Source: Treponema zioleckii
GTDB taxonomy: Bacteria; Spirochaetota; Spirochaetia; Treponematales; Treponemataceae
Reading direction: 5' to 3'
NCBI RefSeq assembly: GCF_014737315.1
Contig: NZ_JPUF01000012.1
Coordinates: forward strand, 1 to 61,925
Length of the DNA stretch: 61,925 nt
Numbering within the stretch: the first letter of the stretch is position 1; every line of letters starts with the position of its first letter. Below are positions 23,566 to 33,560 of the stretch, piece by piece. The position numbers and the translations under genes are program-made. The notes beneath the pieces are model-generated. The model saw only the letters and a program-made list of their open reading frames with translations, did not search any database and had not been told where the DNA came from.

Positions 23566-26500
23566 ATGAAAAAAGGTAAAAAGAAACTTTTTCTTGCCGC
23601 CCTTTCGCTCTTTGCGACGGGGTTCTTGCTGTTTAATACCGTAGCCTGCTCCAGCGGTAGCGACGACGATGATAATGGTACGGTAAATCCGCAGACACCG
23701 GAAAGTTCAGATACTGGACTAATTACAATTACTGCACCTGAAGCAGCTGGAGCTGTAACATTGGTTGCAGATTCTGATACGACAACAAAACTCTACGAAG
23801 GAACTTCTGTACAGGAAGCTCTTGAATACCTGATGACAAACAGCTCAACTGGAAGCTATACAATCACAGTTGCTGCAGGTACTTACGAAGAAATGCTCTT
23901 CTACACGGGCTCTGCTTCAATCACAATCGAAGGAACTGGCACTGCTCAGTACGGTACAGATGTTTTGATTAGCTATTCAAACTCTGGTAACTCAAACGCG
24001 ATGGCAACACTCGCTTCTAACCACGGTGTTACAAGCGGATATACACGCGGTGCTACGCGCTTTGATGGAAAATGTAATCTTATTCTCAAAAACGTTACAA
24101 TCCAGAACTCTTACAGTCGTTCTGCGAATGACGGTTCACAGACACAGGCAGAAGCTCTCGTGTTCTCTTCAACAGGTAACTTGATTGCTTACAATTCTTC
24201 TTTCTTGAGCCATCAGGACACCCTCTACCTCGGACAGAAAGGCGGACGCATGTGGTTCTACAAGGACTACATCTCAGGCGATGTTGACTTTATCTGGGGA
24301 TACATGGATGTAGCCCTCTTTGAGGAATGTTCAATCTACTGCCGTGGCGACGAGGCTACAAAAGCCTACATTTTCGCTTCTCGCTCTATGACAGACGCTG
24401 AAGCCAACAAGGGTATCGTCATCTACAACAACAAGATTGAGATTGCGGAAGGCGTGACTGCTTGGTATGGAAGAAACTCTGGTGATGATACTCAGGCTGC
24501 TATCCTCAACAACACTATCACAGGCAGCGGAACTCTTAACTCGACTCTCTATCAGACTGCTCCAAAAAGCTATGTTACGGATGTCGCTGGCGACCTCGCC
24601 ATCGGTTACAAAGATTACAACAACACATTCAACGGCACGGTTGTAGACACTTCAAGCCGCCTTGCATTGACTGGTGCATTGAGCGAGCGCGTAGCAAATC
24701 GTGAATACAACGGTCGCTATGCAATCTTGAACCGCGGTTATTCTGAAACTGACGCGCAGTATAAAACTGCTTCTACAATATGGGATATTTCTGCTTACGA
24801 AACAGAATTCAATGCAACGGAAGATACTTCCAATACAAACATCTATGTAGACCCGGTCTACGAAAAGAATGTTGTTGGTGGAAACACTGTACAGCTCACT
24901 CCTTCAAGCGATGTTGATGGACTTACATACTCATACGCTTCTTCTGACGAGAGCATTGCAACGGTCGATTCAAATGGTCTTGTTACAACTGTTGCTGGAG
25001 CTGACGGAACTGCCACAATCACAGTGACTGCTTCAAATGGCTCTACCGACACAATGAGCGTGAAAGTCATTGCCGCTGATGTTCCTGCAACCGCAGTGAA
25101 TGTGACTCTTGCCGATACAAGCGTTGCAAAGTACGGCGTTACAACTGCCACTATCACATTCGAACCTGCTGACGCTTCAAACCAGAGTTTCACTCTTACA
25201 AGCGCAGACTCAAATGTAAAAGTCTTTGATACAGCCACTCAGAAACTTGCCTCAAGCACAACTTTGGAAGCTAACGACGGAACAGCGACTGTTCAGGTTT
25301 GGGTCGGCGGAGATGTAACAAACGCAACATTGACTGCAAAATCAGACGCTTACGAAAGCGCGACTGCCGGAACTGCGACTGTTTCTACAACAGCAGGCGC
25401 AGTAACTTGGGGCGATACTTGCGCATGGCGCATGGCAACAGACATTCAGAAAGGTACATACGGTATTTATGATGGACTGGTAATTGATTCCTCAAAGGAC
25501 AGTCCTCTGATTACAGACACTGCTAATACCGGCAAAATGGGCCTTAAGACCAACAGCAAGATTCAGACAAGAAATGTTATCCTCTACATTCCTGTCGAGG
25601 GAGCATCTTCTGTCGTAATCAACCTTGTTTCTGGTTCAACTGGCTGTTCATACTATGTTGGAGAAAGTTCTTCAAATACTTTCACTGCAAACTCTGATAA
25701 CACTGTATTCTCATACGATTATGACGGCGGTACGACAGGAATCGTTCTTGGCTCTGCAATCAGCTTATCGGGAACACTTCAGAAGCAGGCTGGCGAAGGC
25801 ATTGCTGCAAACGGAAAATACTTGAAAGTTGTTATTGCAAGAACTTCTAGCGATGTCAATATTGCTTCAATCACCGTCCAGAAGACCGGCGAGTTCACAG
25901 CGACATGGGATGTGGAAGAGCAGACAGGGGCTAGTGGAACTTACACGCTTTCAGATTCCACAGTGGCAAAGAGTACAGCTCTTGAAGACGGAACATCTTC
26001 AGACGGATTTGTAAGCTGGTCAGGACTTACTTCAAACGGTAATGACTACGCATGTACTTCTTCATCTTCTACAGTAAGTGTTGCTGTTTCTGGTGCAAGT
26101 ATCATTACGCTTACCGGTTGTTATAACGGAACAAACGGTAAGACACTTACAGTAAAAGATTCTTCTGATAATACAATCGTTTCCGGTGTGTACACATCAA
26201 GCGACCAGACACTCAGCTTCCTTTACACAGGAGAAGCAACAACGCTTACTCTGTCTTGGAGCGGATCTGCATACATTACTGCTGTCCAGGTAAGTGATGG
26301 AACGAGAGCAACGGAAAGTGTTTCTGCTGTCAGTGTTTCAGGTGCTTCCGAAATTGCAGTTGGAGCAACAGCTAACTTTACAGCGACTGTATCAGCCGCT
26401 TACATTACAACAGATACGAGTGTTACTTGGTCTTCAAGTGACGAAAATGTAGCAACTGTTGATTCGAACGGTGTTGTAACTGCTGTTTCTGCAGGTAATG

Positions 26501-26919
26501 CAACTATTACGGCAACCAGCGTATTTGATTCTACCAAGAGCGGAAGTGCAGATGTGACTGTTTCTGCAACGGTATCCGATACTTTTGAAGAAACAACGAC
26601 GATTTCGTTCGGTTCTAGCGGTAACTACAAAACGCTTTCGAAGCTCGATATTTCTAATGTTACAATTTCAGATAATGGTGGAAATAATAGTCAGGTTAAA
26701 AATGGTTATCTTAGTTTCAAAGTAAAATCTGGTGCTGTAATTGATGTGTCAAGCTATAGCGGTTATACAAGCTACACGCTGAGCGACGGAACAACAACTT
26801 CTGATACTCAGACAGGTACAAGCTACAGTTTCACTGCAACTAGTGACTGCACAATCACATTGACAGCTGTTAGTACAAACAACTATCTGTATAGCATTAC
26901 AATTACCTACACAAAGTAA
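23566..26919 (+). CDS. Secreted pectinesterase lipoprotein with Ig-like domains
   Basis: An 1117-residue exported enzyme that removes methyl esters from pectin. The signal peptide ends in a lipobox-like NTVAC followed by an acidic linker. The right-handed beta-helix catalytic domain spans about residues 45-400, with SHQDTLY (Asp218, acid/base) and GDVDFIWGY (Asp241, nucleophile), plus AWYGRNSGDD where LGRPW usually stands. Two BIG2-type Ig-like domains with SSDESIATVDSNGLVT (about 435-505) and SSDENVATVDSNGVVT (about 915-1005) flank beta-rich regions that may bind carbohydrate. The ATG at 23566 has AAGGGG before it. It fits the uronate genes in the window. The long modular tail suggests attachment to plant cell wall. 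Confidence 0.9.
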   Translation: MKKGKKKLFLAALSLFATGFLLFNTVACSSGSDDDDNGTVNPQTPESSDTGLITITAPEAAGAVTLVADSDTTTKLYEGTSVQEALEYLMTNSSTGSYTITVAAGTYEEMLFYTGSASITIEGTGTAQYGTDVLISYSNSGNSNAMATLASNHGVTSGYTRGATRFDGKCNLILKNVTIQNSYSRSANDGSQTQAEALVFSSTGNLIAYNSSFLSHQDTLYLGQKGGRMWFYKDYISGDVDFIWGYMDVALFEECSIYCRGDEATKAYIFASRSMTDAEANKGIVIYNNKIEIAEGVTAWYGRNSGDDTQAAILNNTITGSGTLNSTLYQTAPKSYVTDVAGDLAIGYKDYNNTFNGTVVDTSSRLALTGALSERVANREYNGRYAILNRGYSETDAQYKTASTIWDISAYETEFNATEDTSNTNIYVDPVYEKNVVGGNTVQLTPSSDVDGLTYSYASSDESIATVDSNGLVTTVAGADGTATITVTASNGSTDTMSVKVIAADVPATAVNVTLADTSVAKYGVTTATITFEPADASNQSFTLTSADSNVKVFDTATQKLASSTTLEANDGTATVQVWVGGDVTNATLTAKSDAYESATAGTATVSTTAGAVTWGDTCAWRMATDIQKGTYGIYDGLVIDSSKDSPLITDTANTGKMGLKTNSKIQTRNVILYIPVEGASSVVINLVSGSTGCSYYVGESSSNTFTANSDNTVFSYDYDGGTTGIVLGSAISLSGTLQKQAGEGIAANGKYLKVVIARTSSDVNIASITVQKTGEFTATWDVEEQTGASGTYTLSDSTVAKSTALEDGTSSDGFVSWSGLTSNGNDYACTSSSSTVSVAVSGASIITLTGCYNGTNGKTLTVKDSSDNTIVSGVYTSSDQTLSFLYTGEATTLTLSWSGSAYITAVQVSDGTRATESVSAVSVSGASEIAVGATANFTATVSAAYITTDTSVTWSSSDENVATVDSNGVVTAVSAGNATITATSVFDSTKSGSADVTVSATVSDTFEETTTISFGSSGNYKTLSKLDISNVTISDNGGNNSQVKNGYLSFKVKSGAVIDVSSYSGYTSYTLSDGTTTSDTQTGTSYSFTATSDCTITLTAVSTNNYLYSITITYTK

Positions 26920-26967
26920 TCCAATCTAACCTCTCCCCGCCGTGCGGAGTCAAAAACACGGCATTTT

Positions 26968-27007
26968 CCCCCGCGACGCGTTCTTGCGCTGCGGGGGATT
27001 TTTTTGT
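26968..27007 (+). terminator. Strong terminator after the pectinesterase
   Basis: A GC-rich stem, CCCCCGCGACGCG against GCGCTGCGGGGG, is followed by ATTTTTTT. Confidence 0.9.
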
Positions 27008-27042
27008 GGGTGCGAATGAATTCTGAGAACTCTGATAAAACT

Positions 27043-27070
27043 TTGACAAAAGGAAGATTTGTGGTAGATT
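27043..27070 (+). promoter_or_regulatory. Promoter of a small RNA
   Basis: A consensus TTGACA (27043-27048), a 16-nt spacer and TAGATT (27065-27070) stand in front of a structured, terminated region without an ORF. Confidence 0.65.
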
Positions 27071-27074
27071 AAAG

Positions 27075-27163
27075 AAAGAGGAAATCCACGGCACCGTGGC
27101 TCGCCTCTTTCGGTTATAGAAGCCTACTCAAAGTTTTGCCGAACCGGGTAGGCTCATTTTTTT
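27075..27163 (+). ncRNA. Candidate structured small RNA of about 90 nt
   Basis: The transcript would fold into a first hairpin (AAAGAGG 27075-27081 with CCTCTTT 27104-27110, enclosing CCACGG/CCGTGG) and a second hairpin (AGCCTAC 27121-27127 with GTAGGCT 27148-27154) that ends in a T8 tract. CGGTT between the hairpins (27111-27115) can pair with AACCG in the second loop (27142-27146), a possible pseudoknot. It has its own promoter and terminator and no start codon with a ribosome site. It faces a small hydrophobic peptide ORF that ends 15 nt further on, the geometry of a type I antitoxin RNA. I do not recognise it as a known RNA family. Confidence 0.6.
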
Positions 27164-27177
27164 GCCTTTTCAAATGC

Positions 27178-27234
27178 TTATTTGAAGAGGTTCAGTGCTG
27201 TAACAATCAAAGTCAAAATCGCAACAATCAACAT
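27178..27234 (-). CDS. Possible small hydrophobic toxin-like peptide (Hol-Tox-like)
   Basis: From the ATG at 27234 the peptide is MLIVAILTLIVTALNLFK, a single membrane segment with a basic end. The frame stays open upstream to 27372, and the residues just before are KYEKA, giving YEKAMLIVAI, which recalls small holin-like toxins that start with a YEA-type stretch. The codon where those toxins would start is GTT here, and the ribosome site is weak, so it may be a decayed copy. The upstream open frame runs through a palindrome cluster and is unlikely to be coding. The converging small RNA supports a type I toxin-antitoxin reading. Confidence 0.35.
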   Translation of the reverse strand: MLIVAILTLIVTALNLFK

Positions 27235-27260
27235 TGCTTTTTCATACTTAACACGCCTTC

Positions 27261-27309
27261 GCAGCATAGCTGCTCGGAGACTCTCTAAAAACTTGCCTCG
27301 CAAGTTTTT
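27261..27309. repeat. Palindrome cluster including AAAAACTTGC hairpin
   Basis: GCAGC/GCTGC (27261-27273) and a perfect AAAAACTTGC/GCAAGTTTTT hairpin (27287-27309) lie in a GC-richer block. The second resembles hairpins at 31830-31857 and 61860-61883. The following 27310-27530 hold no gene that I can support. Confidence 0.6.
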
Positions 27310-27531
27310 CCGGCTACGCCGTCGCTCCCTACATGCTACGCAGTCCTCCCATTTCATGAAAATGAGAGGCAAGCCACCCTGTGCCGGGATTTCCCCGATG
27401 AAGACAGTCTAGCGGATTTTCGGAATGCTTTTCAATGCTGGGAGTCGGCGGTGCGCGGTGTGGGGGATTTTTTTGGTGCTAATACATTCCGCAGCCTCTT
27501 TCCTCGCTTATCCATACCCTGTATACCGACC

Positions 27532-27573
27532 GTAATTGTGTCAGTGGATAGCCAGTAATTGTGTGTGTGGATA
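27532..27573. promoter_or_regulatory. Two 19-bp direct repeats upstream of flotillin
   Basis: GTAATTGTGTCAGTGGATA (27532-27550) and GTAATTGTGTGTGTGGATA (27555-27573) differ at two positions and are offset by 23 bp, about two helical turns. They may be tandem regulator sites for the flotillin gene. Confidence 0.55.
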
Positions 27574-27658
27574 ATAGGTTCTATTTGTGCTAAACTGTTC
27601 TGTATGGAGAGATTTTCTCTGTCCTATAAAAATAGAGATTTAAAATTCGGAGGACATT

Positions 27659-29251
27659 ATGGATTTTTTCTTTCAGAACACTGATTACCTGTATGTTGGA
27701 ATCGGTATTCTTATTCTTTTTATTTTGATTCTGTTTTTTGTCGGCTATACAAAAGCACCGCCGGATGTTGCGAAAATTATTTCTGGTTTGCGCAAAGTTC
27801 CGCGGGTTTTGGCTGGACGTGCGGGGCTTAGAATTCCTTTTCTTGAGCGTGTGGATGAAATCTATCTCGGACAAATTTCCGTTGACATAAAGACCGACAC
27901 TTATATTCCTACGCAGGATTTTATAAACGTAAAGGTTGATGCAATTGCAAAAGTCCGTGTAAAGTCGGACCATGACGGAATCCAGCTGGCCGCGAAGAAC
28001 TTTCTGAACAAATCTCCTGAAATGATTGCCGATGAGCTTCAGGACAGTTTGCAGGGAAATATGCGAGAAATCATCGGTACGTTGGATTTAAAGACAATCA
28101 ACACGGACCGCGACAAGTTCTCTGACCAGGTTATGGCAAATGCCGCGCGCGACATGGAGGCTCTCGGCATCGAAATCCTTTCTTGCAATATTCAGAACGT
28201 TGTTGACGAGCATGGTTTGATAAACGACATGGGTATGGACAATACATCCATGATAAAAAAGAATGCCGCCATTGCAAAAGCGACTGCCGAGAAAGAGATT
28301 GCGATTGCCCAGGCCGAGGCTGACAAGGCTGCTAACGAGGCGCGTGTTGCTGCCGATGCGGAGATTGCCGAAAAGCAGAACGAACTTGCGATTAAAAAGG
28401 CAAATTTAAAGCGTGAGTCAGACACTGCTAAGGCCGTTGCCGATGCAGCTTATGAGATTCAGAAACAGGAGCAGGAGAAGACGATTCTGACTGCCACCGT
28501 GAATGCCCAGATTGCCAAGGCCGAGCGCGAGGCGGACTTGAAGAGCAAGGAAGTTACAATCCGCGAGCAGGAACTTCAGGCCACAACGAACAAAGTTGCA
28601 GATGCAGAAAAGTATAAGGCCGAAAAGAACGCCGAAGCCGACCTCATAAAAAGACAGAGAAACGCCGAGGCTGACAAATATGAGCAGGAACAGAAGGCTT
28701 CTGCGCAGATGAAGCTTGCGGATGCTCATAAATATTCCGCTGAGCAGGAGTCGGCTGCCGTAAAGGCCAAAGCCGAGGCTGAGGCTGCCGGAATTGCCGC
28801 AAAGCTCAAGGCGGAGGCGGAAGGTATTGCCGCAAAGGGTAAGGCCGAAGCTGAAGCAATCCGTGCGAAAGGTGAAGCCGAGGCTCTTGCAATGGACAAA
28901 AAGGCTGAGGCGTACAAGAAATACAACGGTGCCGCAATGGCCGAGATGATGATAAAAATCATGCCGCAGATGGCCGCTGAGATTGCAAAACCGCTTGGCC
29001 AAATCGATAAGATTAATATTTACGGAACTAGCGGCGGTGAAGGCGGAAGCGGTGTTTCGCAGGTTTCGGGCAGTTTTCCTGTAATTATGAAGCAGGTGTT
29101 CGACACAATGAGCGAGGCGACTGGAGTTGATTTTTCCGAAATCATGCGGGCAAATACCTACGAGGCAAAAGTGACAAAAAATATCAATCTTTCAAGCCAA
29201 AACGGTACCGAGCTTAACGTAAAAACATCTTCCGAGGCTGAAAAAGAGTAG
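27659..29251 (+). CDS. Flotillin-like SPFH membrane scaffold protein
   Basis: A 530-residue protein of the flotillin/YqiK type, which organises membrane microdomains. One membrane segment at residues 12-30 is followed by an SPFH domain (about 35-215, with PPDVAKIISGLRKVPRVLAG). A long Ala/Glu/Lys-rich coiled coil (about 215-445) has many KAEAEA-type repeats, and a short C-terminal region is rich in Gly. A GGAGGA ribosome site precedes the ATG. It is a single gene with its own terminator. No NfeD-type partner gene is next to it, although such pairs are common. The role in this organism is inferred only from the family. Confidence 0.92.
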   Translation: MDFFFQNTDYLYVGIGILILFILILFFVGYTKAPPDVAKIISGLRKVPRVLAGRAGLRIPFLERVDEIYLGQISVDIKTDTYIPTQDFINVKVDAIAKVRVKSDHDGIQLAAKNFLNKSPEMIADELQDSLQGNMREIIGTLDLKTINTDRDKFSDQVMANAARDMEALGIEILSCNIQNVVDEHGLINDMGMDNTSMIKKNAAIAKATAEKEIAIAQAEADKAANEARVAADAEIAEKQNELAIKKANLKRESDTAKAVADAAYEIQKQEQEKTILTATVNAQIAKAEREADLKSKEVTIREQELQATTNKVADAEKYKAEKNAEADLIKRQRNAEADKYEQEQKASAQMKLADAHKYSAEQESAAVKAKAEAEAAGIAAKLKAEAEGIAAKGKAEAEAIRAKGEAEALAMDKKAEAYKKYNGAAMAEMMIKIMPQMAAEIAKPLGQIDKINIYGTSGGEGGSGVSQVSGSFPVIMKQVFDTMSEATGVDFSEIMRANTYEAKVTKNINLSSQNGTELNVKTSSEAEKE

Positions 29252-29310
29252 AATTTTGGTCTGTGCAAAACAAAAAACTCGACATTCAGCCTGATGGCAA
29301 AAAAATGTGG

Positions 29311-29341
29311 GGCGCGCTTCATTTGAGGCGTGCCTTTTTTT
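29311..29341 (+). terminator. Terminator after flotillin
   Basis: The stem GGCGCGC/GCGTGCC with one G-T pair is followed by seven T's. The stretch 29342-29605 is AT-rich and only carries the leader of the next gene. Confidence 0.8.
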
Positions 29342-29605
29342 ATCAAAAATTAAAAACCCCTGTCGACGCTTTTTACCCATCTCTTTAGCAAAAAAAATGG
29401 TTCTCAATCTTCGAATATAACAAAAATTGTATAAAAATGGAGATTTTGGACATTTTATTCAGAAAGATTCAATTGTATTTTGCTATAGTTCGCTAAATTC
29501 TGCTTTAACGATTTTTGCATTTTACGGCCCGATTTTGGATTGGGTTTCGATTTTAATTCTGAAAATCTTGGAAGAGCTTGTAGATTTTCGCTCAAAGGAG
29601 TTTTT

Positions 29606-31693
29606 ATGGACACGCATGTAAAGTTTCCTATGCGTCGCAAAATTCGGCTTGCACTCGCCGCATCAATTTTCGTTTGTACTGTTACTACTCTCGTTGTTGC
29701 AATGCTTCTTTTTGCTCATAATATTAAAATTTCAACCGTTGATGGACTAAAAAATACTGTTTCTGGCTGGAACACAGAAATTTCACAGAAAGAATCTTTT
29801 TTACGTGGCATTGCCCAGAGCATTTCAAATGGCACTTACATGAAAATTGCTATGCTTGAACAGGATTATAATTCTGTTCAGCAGATTCTTGAAGAAGAAA
29901 ACGTTTATTATTCATTGGATTATCTTACTGTTGTAGGTACTTACGGAAATACGATTGCTGTTGGAAATAAGAATAAGGGCGGAAAAGATATTGGAAACAC
30001 CCCGATTGTTTCGTATGCTTTGCAGGGGAGCGTTGTTGTAAATTTTGAAACTCCTTCGAGCACAGGAAATCTTTCATTGTTGGTTGCTTCTCCTATCCGA
30101 AATCCCGACACGAATATGATTTCTGGGGCACTTGTTGCAGGTTACGATTTGGTTTCTAGAAATACTGCAAATTCTTTAAAAGAACATTACGGTTCTGAAT
30201 TCACATTGTTCAATCAAGATGTCCGTGCTGACACAACTCTTGCTGATTCAAACGGTTCTTCTTTGGCTGGAACAAAACTTGACGACCGTTCAATTGTTGA
30301 AAAGGTTTTGTATCACGGCAATGACTTTTATGGTGAAACGATAATTCACGGAAAAAAATATCTTGCGCTTTACAGTCCGATTGTAGGACTTAGCAACGAA
30401 ATTAAAGGAATGATTTTTGTCGCAAAGGATATTTCTCTCATCAATATGATTATGTTCAATGCTCTTTCGATTCTTGTTCCGCTTATAACGATTATCACTA
30501 TTGGAATTTTGATTTTGGCTACGATTTTGATTGGAAAGATGTTGAGACCGATGTACGCCCTTCAAAAGTCATTCGGCAAGATGGCAAAAGGTAATTTGAC
30601 GGAGAAGATTCAGTCGAAATCGCAGGATGAACTTGGAGCGCTCGTTAAGGAATTCAATATGTTCTCTTCTGAGATTAACAAGACGATTTCCGAGGTAAAA
30701 AAAGCGCGTGACAATCTTAAGAGTTCTGGCGACGTGATGAACGGAACTACGGAAAATACAGCGAGCGCAATCACGCAGATTGCTTCGAGCATCGGTTCTA
30801 TCAAAAAGCAGATTTTGAGCCAGACGGCAAGCGTTTCTCAGACCGTCGGCGCGGTTCAGCAGATTTCAAGCAGCATTACGACTCTCGAAAATATGATTGA
30901 AAATCAGACTTCGGGCGTAGAGGAGGCTTCTGCCGCTGTTGAAGAGATGATTGGAAACATCAGCTCTGTAAAAAAATCTGTTGAGCAGATGGCAGATTCA
31001 TTCAGGAATTTGCAGGTTGATGCGGAGCACGGATTCAGCACGCAGAAAGATGTTAACGACAGAATCCTTTTGATTGAGAATCAGTCGCAGATGCTCCAGG
31101 AAGCAAATCAGGCGATTTTGAACATTGCCGCTCAGACAAATCTTCTTGCCATGAACGCCGCGATTGAGGCCGCCCATGCTGGCGAAGCGGGAAAAGGATT
31201 TGCGGTTGTTGCGGATGAGATTAGAAAACTTTCGGAAACTTCTTCGGCTCAGTCAAAAACAATTGGCGAACAGCTTTCAAAAATCAAGGATTCTATTAAG
31301 GATGTGGTTGAAGCTTCTGATGAATCCAGCGAGGCGTTCGCATCTGTTTCGAACAAAATCAAAGAGACTGATACCCTTGTTTATCAGATTAAAATGGCTA
31401 TGGATGAGCAGGACGAAGGTTCAAAGCAGATTGGCGAGGCTCTCAAACACATGAACGACAGCACGAGCGAAGTTCGCAATGCGTCAAAAGAGATGACGGA
31501 AGGGAATTATCTTATTCTTTCTGAAATCAAGAGCTTGCAGGAAAGCACGCAGAGCATCAGCAGCAACATGGAAGAAGTTTCAATCGGAACTGACCGAATT
31601 CAGGACGCTGGTGAATCTTTGAGAATGACTTCTGTTAACGTTCACGACTCAATCCGTGCAATCGGCGAAAAAATCGACGTGTTCACGGTTTAA
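29606..31693 (+). CDS. Methyl-accepting chemotaxis protein
   Basis: A 695-residue transmembrane chemoreceptor. It has membrane segments at about residues 13-35 and 288-312, a periplasmic Cache-like sensor between them, a HAMP domain (about 315-365) and a long coiled-coil signalling domain. The tip motif [17 protein letters not shown] with [16 protein letters not shown] is intact. Its signalling half is very similar to that of the receptor at 1820 but the sensor halves differ, so ligands should differ. The ATG at 29606 has AAGGAG; an in-frame upstream start at 29540 lacks one. It is a single gene. No CheR-docking pentapeptide is seen at the C-terminus. Confidence 0.95.
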   Translation: MDTHVKFPMRRKIRLALAASIFVCTVTTLVVAMLLFAHNIKISTVDGLKNTVSGWNTEISQKESFLRGIAQSISNGTYMKIAMLEQDYNSVQQILEEENVYYSLDYLTVVGTYGNTIAVGNKNKGGKDIGNTPIVSYALQGSVVVNFETPSSTGNLSLLVASPIRNPDTNMISGALVAGYDLVSRNTANSLKEHYGSEFTLFNQDVRADTTLADSNGSSLAGTKLDDRSIVEKVLYHGNDFYGETIIHGKKYLALYSPIVGLSNEIKGMIFVAKDISLINMIMFNALSILVPLITIITIGILILATILIGKMLRPMYALQKSFGKMAKGNLTEKIQSKSQDELGALVKEFNMFSSEINKTISEVKKARDNLKSSGDVMNGTTENTASAITQIASSIGSIKKQILSQTASVSQTVGAVQQISSSITTLENMIENQTSGVEEASAAVEEMIGNISSVKKSVEQMADSFRNLQVDAEHGFSTQKDVNDRILLIENQSQMLQEANQAILNIAAQTNLLAMNAAIEAAHAGEAGKGFAVVADEIRKLSETSSAQSKTIGEQLSKIKDSIKDVVEASDESSEAFASVSNKIKETDTLVYQIKMAMDEQDEGSKQIGEALKHMNDSTSEVRNASKEMTEGNYLILSEIKSLQESTQSISSNMEEVSIGTDRIQDAGESLRMTSVNVHDSIRAIGEKIDVFTV

Positions 31694-31733
31694 GCGCGGT
31701 ACGCCCACTGCAAGTTGCCCCGCCCGACCCAAA

Positions 31734-31857
31734 GTTGCGAGCGATGCGCGAGCAACGAAACTGCCTCTCAACCTCGGCGCCGTGCTTGTCGCGGCGAGGT
31801 TGAGACAGTTGCAAGTGCACCCACCAGAGCGCAAGTTTTGCTTTAGCAAAACTTGCG
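31734..31857. repeat. Cluster of three nested GC-rich palindromes
   Basis: GTTGC/GCAAC (31734-31756), a long TCTCAACCTCG/CGAGGTTGAGA stem (31766-31805) and a perfect 12-bp CGCAAGTTTTGC/GCAAAACTTGCG hairpin (31830-31857) follow one another. The block resembles 10683-10806 and 27261-27309 in kind, and no gene is visible in it. Confidence 0.75.
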
Positions 31858-31858
31858 G

Positions 31859-31916
31859 GAAACGCACGGGTCAACTTATATTCGTAAAGTCAACTCGTGG
31901 CGTTTCTTTTTATTTT
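31859..31916 (+). terminator. Large hairpin terminator after the chemoreceptor
   Basis: GAAACGC (31859-31865) pairs with GCGTTTC (31900-31906), with further partial pairing inside, and a T-rich stretch follows. It overlaps the last codons of the facing reductase gene. Confidence 0.65.
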
Positions 31917-33472
31917 ACGATGTCTGCAAGTGCCTGTTTCATTCCCTTAGACTGAATGTCAGCTAAGTGACCTGCAACGGCAGCTTCGAGGCCTTCGTAT
32001 TTTGTCAAATCTTCTTTCCAGAATTCAACGTTGCTCAAAACGCGGTTCGCAATAACTTTTGCGTCTTTTGTTTCTTTGTTGAGGTTAGCGAAGAATTCGA
32101 GAACTGGCATTGTGTCCTTGTTCGGGTAAACGCCTTCTTCTCTTTTTGACTCAAGATATTTTGCGCCTTTTTCGTCAGTCTTGATTTCTGTTCCGTTGTA
32201 GAATGCGATGAGGGCTGCGATTGAGAATCCGAGCAATTTTGGAACCGAGCCGTTCTTTTTGATTGACTGAGTTACAGACGGCAAACAGCGTGTCCAGTAT
32301 TTAGCCACAGAGTTCAAAGAGATTTCGATGAGACGGTGTGGGTTGAACGGATTCTGGAAGCGAGTCCAAACGTCCTGTGCGTATTTTTTCAAATCTTCCT
32401 GATCGCCGTCGATTGAAGGAACGATTTCGTTGAAGATAACGTCGTGCATGAATTTGTTTGCTGCGGCGTTAGGTTCGTTGAATCCTGAGCCAACTTTCTC
32501 GGTGCAAACGATGTCCTGAACGTAGTTTGAGCCAGCCAAGAATGCTGCGAGAACGCTAGAAGTGTGCGCACCGTTCAAAATGCGGACTTTGCGTGTGTGG
32601 TAGTAGTCCATGTTCTGAACCCATTTTACCTGCAATCCTGCTTTTACGAGCGGAAGCTCATCTTCGTGGCTCTTTTTAGACTCGATAACCCAGAAGTGGA
32701 AAAGCTCTGCGCTGTCGAGGAGTTTGTCCTCGTAGCCGAGTTTTTCGCAGAGATTCTCTGCTTGTGATTTTCCGTTCTCTTCTTTTGCGAGGAGCGGGAA
32801 GTATCCTGGAACGATTCGGTCAACGAGACATGAACAAACGTCACAAGCTTCGTCAAACCAGTTGATGAAGTCTGGGCCGAGCTGCCACATTTCTGCGTAG
32901 CGGAGAATGTTGATTCGGAGGTTCAAGCCAGCCTGGTCAGAAAGCTCACAAGGAATAAGAATCATACCTTTTGAAAGGTCGCCCTTAAAAGCCTGGAATC
33001 TTTTGTACAAGAACGCAGTTACTTTTGCAGGGAAGTTTTTCTGTGGCTTCTGGTCGAGTGTTACTGGAACTCCGTCGATTTCTGAGTCGAATCGGATTCC
33101 TGCCTCTGTAGTGTTAGAAACGATGAAGCGCAAATCCGGGCTGGAAGCAAGCGCGATGTATTCGTCGTAGTTTGTGTATGGGTTGATTGAGCGGCTTACC
33201 GAGTTGATGCAGCGTGTCTCAACAGTTGGTTTTCCGTCTTTCATACCGCGAAGGACGGTTGTGTACAAATTGTCTTGGGCGTTCATCGCGTCAATCATAC
33301 CTTTTTCAAGAGGTTGGACGATAACGATGTTTCCGTTAAAACCTGCTTTTTCGTTGGCAATATCAATCTGCCAGTCTACAAATGCGCGCAAGAATCCGCC
33401 TTCGCCGAACTGAAGAACTTTCTCTGGGCGCTTTACTGTTTTCATTACTTCTTTTATTGACTTTAAAGCCAT
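31910..33472 (-). CDS. uxaB: Tagaturonate reductase (altronate oxidoreductase)
   Basis: This NAD-dependent enzyme of the polyol dehydrogenase family interconverts D-tagaturonate and D-altronate in galacturonate breakdown. The N-terminus VLQFGEGGFLRAFVDWQID and the stretches FIVSNTTEAGI, LIPCELSDQAG and VRILNGAHTS closely match tagaturonate reductases, rather than fructuronate reductases or mannitol dehydrogenases. The length is 520 residues. The ATG at 33472 has GGAGG before it. It is divergent from a large AraC-type regulator that probably controls it. Together with the pectinesterase and KDG kinase it points to growth on pectin. Altronate dehydratase and uronate isomerase are not in the window. 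Confidence 0.88.
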   Translation of the reverse strand: MALKSIKEVMKTVKRPEKVLQFGEGGFLRAFVDWQIDIANEKAGFNGNIVIVQPLEKGMIDAMNAQDNLYTTVLRGMKDGKPTVETRCINSVSRSINPYTNYDEYIALASSPDLRFIVSNTTEAGIRFDSEIDGVPVTLDQKPQKNFPAKVTAFLYKRFQAFKGDLSKGMILIPCELSDQAGLNLRINILRYAEMWQLGPDFINWFDEACDVCSCLVDRIVPGYFPLLAKEENGKSQAENLCEKLGYEDKLLDSAELFHFWVIESKKSHEDELPLVKAGLQVKWVQNMDYYHTRKVRILNGAHTSSVLAAFLAGSNYVQDIVCTEKVGSGFNEPNAAANKFMHDVIFNEIVPSIDGDQEDLKKYAQDVWTRFQNPFNPHRLIEISLNSVAKYWTRCLPSVTQSIKKNGSVPKLLGFSIAALIAFYNGTEIKTDEKGAKYLESKREEGVYPNKDTMPVLEFFANLNKETKDAKVIANRVLSNVEFWKEDLTKYEGLEAAVAGHLADIQSKGMKQALADIVK

Positions 33473-33505
33473 GATTTTGAACCTCCAACAGTTCATTTGA
33501 TTTTC

Positions 33506-33533
33506 TATATAGTATTTATAAACTCTTATTCAA
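33506..33533 (-). promoter_or_regulatory. uxaB promoter
   Basis: On the minus strand TTGAAT (33533-33528) and TATATA (33511-33506) are 16 nt apart, followed by a leader of about 30 nt with a strong GGAGG. Confidence 0.6.
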
Positions 33534-33560
33534 AGTTTATCTATATTAAAATGGACTGTT

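Noticed and set aside
27178-27372. 64-codon ORF on the minus strand as a full gene
   Set aside because: Its first two thirds cross a palindrome cluster; only the last 18-24 codons look like protein.
28418-29002. 194-codon ORF antisense to flotillin
   Set aside because: It comes from the repetitive Ala/Glu/Lys codons of the coiled coil and has no ribosome site.
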